Shown here in pieces: positions 6,968 through 9,348 of a DNA stretch of 9,348 nucleotides. The DNA is taken from the NCBI GenBank assembly GCA_029777755.1, contig JAKORQ010000116.1:1-9348 (forward strand), written 5' to 3'. Origin of the DNA: Planctomycetota bacterium (GTDB lineage Bacteria > Planctomycetota > Phycisphaerae > Tepidisphaerales > Tepidisphaeraceae). Position 1 is the first letter of the stretch, and each line of letters opens with the position of its first letter. The notes below the pieces were generated by a model. That model saw only the letters and a program-made list of their open reading frames with translations, made no database searches and was not told where the DNA came from. The position numbers and the translations under genes were made by a program.

Positions 6968-7070
6968 TGGCTTGTTCTTGTTCAATTGCGCGCGGTTTTC
7001 TTTCGCGGATGAGTTCGGTGTGTAGAATCACCAAATGGCGACCGAATCTGTCAGGCGAGTACCTCCCCGC

Positions 7071-7098
7071 TTGACAAAATACAGGTCGTCTATATCTT
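7071..7098 (+). promoter_or_regulatory. Sigma70-type promoter of the PEP carboxykinase gene
   Basis: A perfect TTGACA (7071-7076) is followed after 16 bp by TATCTT (7093-7098, 4/6 to TATAAT). The predicted transcript begins near 7105, leaving a leader of about 187 nt before the ATG at 7292. Confidence 0.65.
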
Positions 7099-7167
7099 GT
7101 GAAAAACTTCACGAACGGCCGCGGAATCTGCGCAAACAGTGCGTTCCTGCCTTGTGCGGGCGGCTAA

Positions 7168-7273
7168 TATCGATCTATCCATACAGATGGGAGGCGATAG
7201 GCGCGAGGGTTGTGAGCCCCTCGCGTGGTGAAGTGTGGCTGCGTTCAGGTAGAGCCGCGGAACGCCACGGCTC
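7168..7273 (+). promoter_or_regulatory. Structured 5' leader with three hairpins
   Basis: Three successive inverted repeats lie between promoter and start codon. The first, 7168-7199, pairs TATCG with CGATA and ATCT with AGAT, with a 6-nt purine bulge (GGGAGG). The second, 7202-7225, pairs CGCGAGGG with CCCTCGCG, 8 bp perfect. The third, 7252-7273, pairs GAGCCG with CGGCTC plus GG with CC across a C-A mismatch, with an AACG tetraloop. The third ends 4 nt before the ribosome binding site AAAGGA (7278-7283). An alternative pairing of GTGG/CGTTC (7235-7246) with GAACGCCAC (7260-7268) would exclude the third hairpin. No known riboswitch class is recognised. A regulatory role is inference. Confidence 0.5.
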
Positions 7274-7291
7274 AGCGAAAGGATCTGTCCA

Positions 7292-9082
<1,791 letters not shown>

Positions 9083-9107
9083 GATAGACCGGAAATCCTA
9101 AAACCTG

Positions 9108-9138
9108 TCGGCCCGGCGGCCACGTGCTGCCGGGCCGA
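9108..9138 (+). terminator. Terminator hairpin after pckG
   Basis: TCGGCCCGGC (9108-9117) pairs perfectly with GCCGGGCCGA (9129-9138), 10 bp with an 11-nt loop, starting 26 bp after the stop. The following bases are only moderately T-rich (TTGCGTTT), so termination may be incomplete, but stem strength and position support the call. Confidence 0.75.
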
Positions 9139-9160
9139 TTGCGTTTGGATATCATCAGGC

Positions 9161-9348
9161 ATGCAAATCTGGCTGATCTGCCTGGCGATGCTGTGCATGC
9201 TGTCTACGGGATGTGCTGTCGGTTTGCACCCTCCGGCAACGCTGAGCGATCCTGTTGATGTTTACCTGGTGGATTCCGGCCGCACCTCTTCCATCGTCCT
9301 GCCCAACGAGGCCGGCGGCCTGACTCGCTACAGCTATGGCGACTGGAA
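9161..9348 (+). CDS. Putative lipoprotein, N-terminal part
   Basis: The frame opens at ATG 9161 and runs off the right edge after 62 full codons. Residues 1-18 form a lipoprotein signal: hydrophobic IWLICLAMLCM followed by the lipobox LSTGC (14-18), with Cys18 as the expected lipidated residue. The mature start reads PVDVYLVDSGRTSSIVLP (31-48) and then RYSYGDW (56-62). This 'VYLVD.GR.SS.VLP ... YGDW' layout recalls the opening of DUF2459-type proteins (VY.V..GWHTG.V.P ... GWGD), but the match is from memory and partial. No good ribosome binding site stands before this ATG; later Met codons (residues 10 and 13) would shorten the signal. It lies 22 bp after the pckG terminator hairpin and is probably a separate unit. 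Confidence 0.7.
   Translation, partial: MQIWLICLAMLCMLSTGCAVGLHPPATLSDPVDVYLVDSGRTSSIVLPNEAGGLTRYSYGDW

Larger units (their letters stand above)
6895..7291 (+). other. Intergenic region: terminator, promoter and PEP carboxykinase leader
   Basis: These 397 bp hold no credible gene. From left to right they contain the terminator of the preceding gene, a T-rich stretch, a consensus promoter and a structured leader. These are listed separately. An open frame across 7035-7295 starts before the promoter, has no ribosome binding site and is not called. Confidence 0.8.

Noticed and set aside
7023..7028. TAGAAT as a second pckG promoter
   Set aside because: No -35-like hexamer lies 16-18 bp upstream, and the TTGACA promoter at 7071 is much better.

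Overview
The window is GC-rich chromosomal DNA from a bacterium. Gene content (a flotillin-like FloA followed by a membrane/coiled-coil protein, a large exported glycan-type protein, GTP-dependent PEP carboxykinase) most resembles the Planctomycetota or a neighbouring PVC-type lineage. This rests on remembered family distribution, not on a search. Good Shine-Dalgarno sites and sigma70-like promoters are visible. There are no tRNAs, rRNAs, CRISPR arrays or insertion sequences.

Layout. (1) 1-1008, plus strand: the C-terminal third of floA, then a 213-aa protein with one membrane segment, an acidic run, a charged coiled coil and a proline-rich tail. The two are probably co-transcribed and both probably act at the membrane. 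(2) 1009-1336: a gap with no credible gene between convergent units. (3) 2823-1337, minus strand: a two-gene operon of a small LsrG/ABM-type protein and an iron-type alcohol dehydrogenase, 11 bp apart. (4) 2824-2941: a divergent promoter region. (5) 2942-6894, plus strand: an exported NodB-type polysaccharide deacetylase, then a 943-aa exported multidomain protein with a discoidin-like domain, a helical linker, a second beta domain, a probable TIM-barrel core and a C-terminal beta domain. It ends at a strong intrinsic terminator. (6) 7071-9138, plus strand: a PEP carboxykinase (GTP) gene with a consensus promoter, a leader of about 187 nt containing three successive hairpins, and a terminator hairpin. 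(7) 9161 to the end: the start of a predicted lipoprotein gene.

The deacetylase and the 943-aa protein look like an extracytoplasmic glycan-processing pair. The LsrG-like/alcohol dehydrogenase pair looks like a small carbonyl-metabolite module. PEP carboxykinase is central metabolism (gluconeogenesis/anaplerosis). No single system unites the window. The least explained items are the 943-aa protein, the protein behind floA, and the structured PEP carboxykinase leader.
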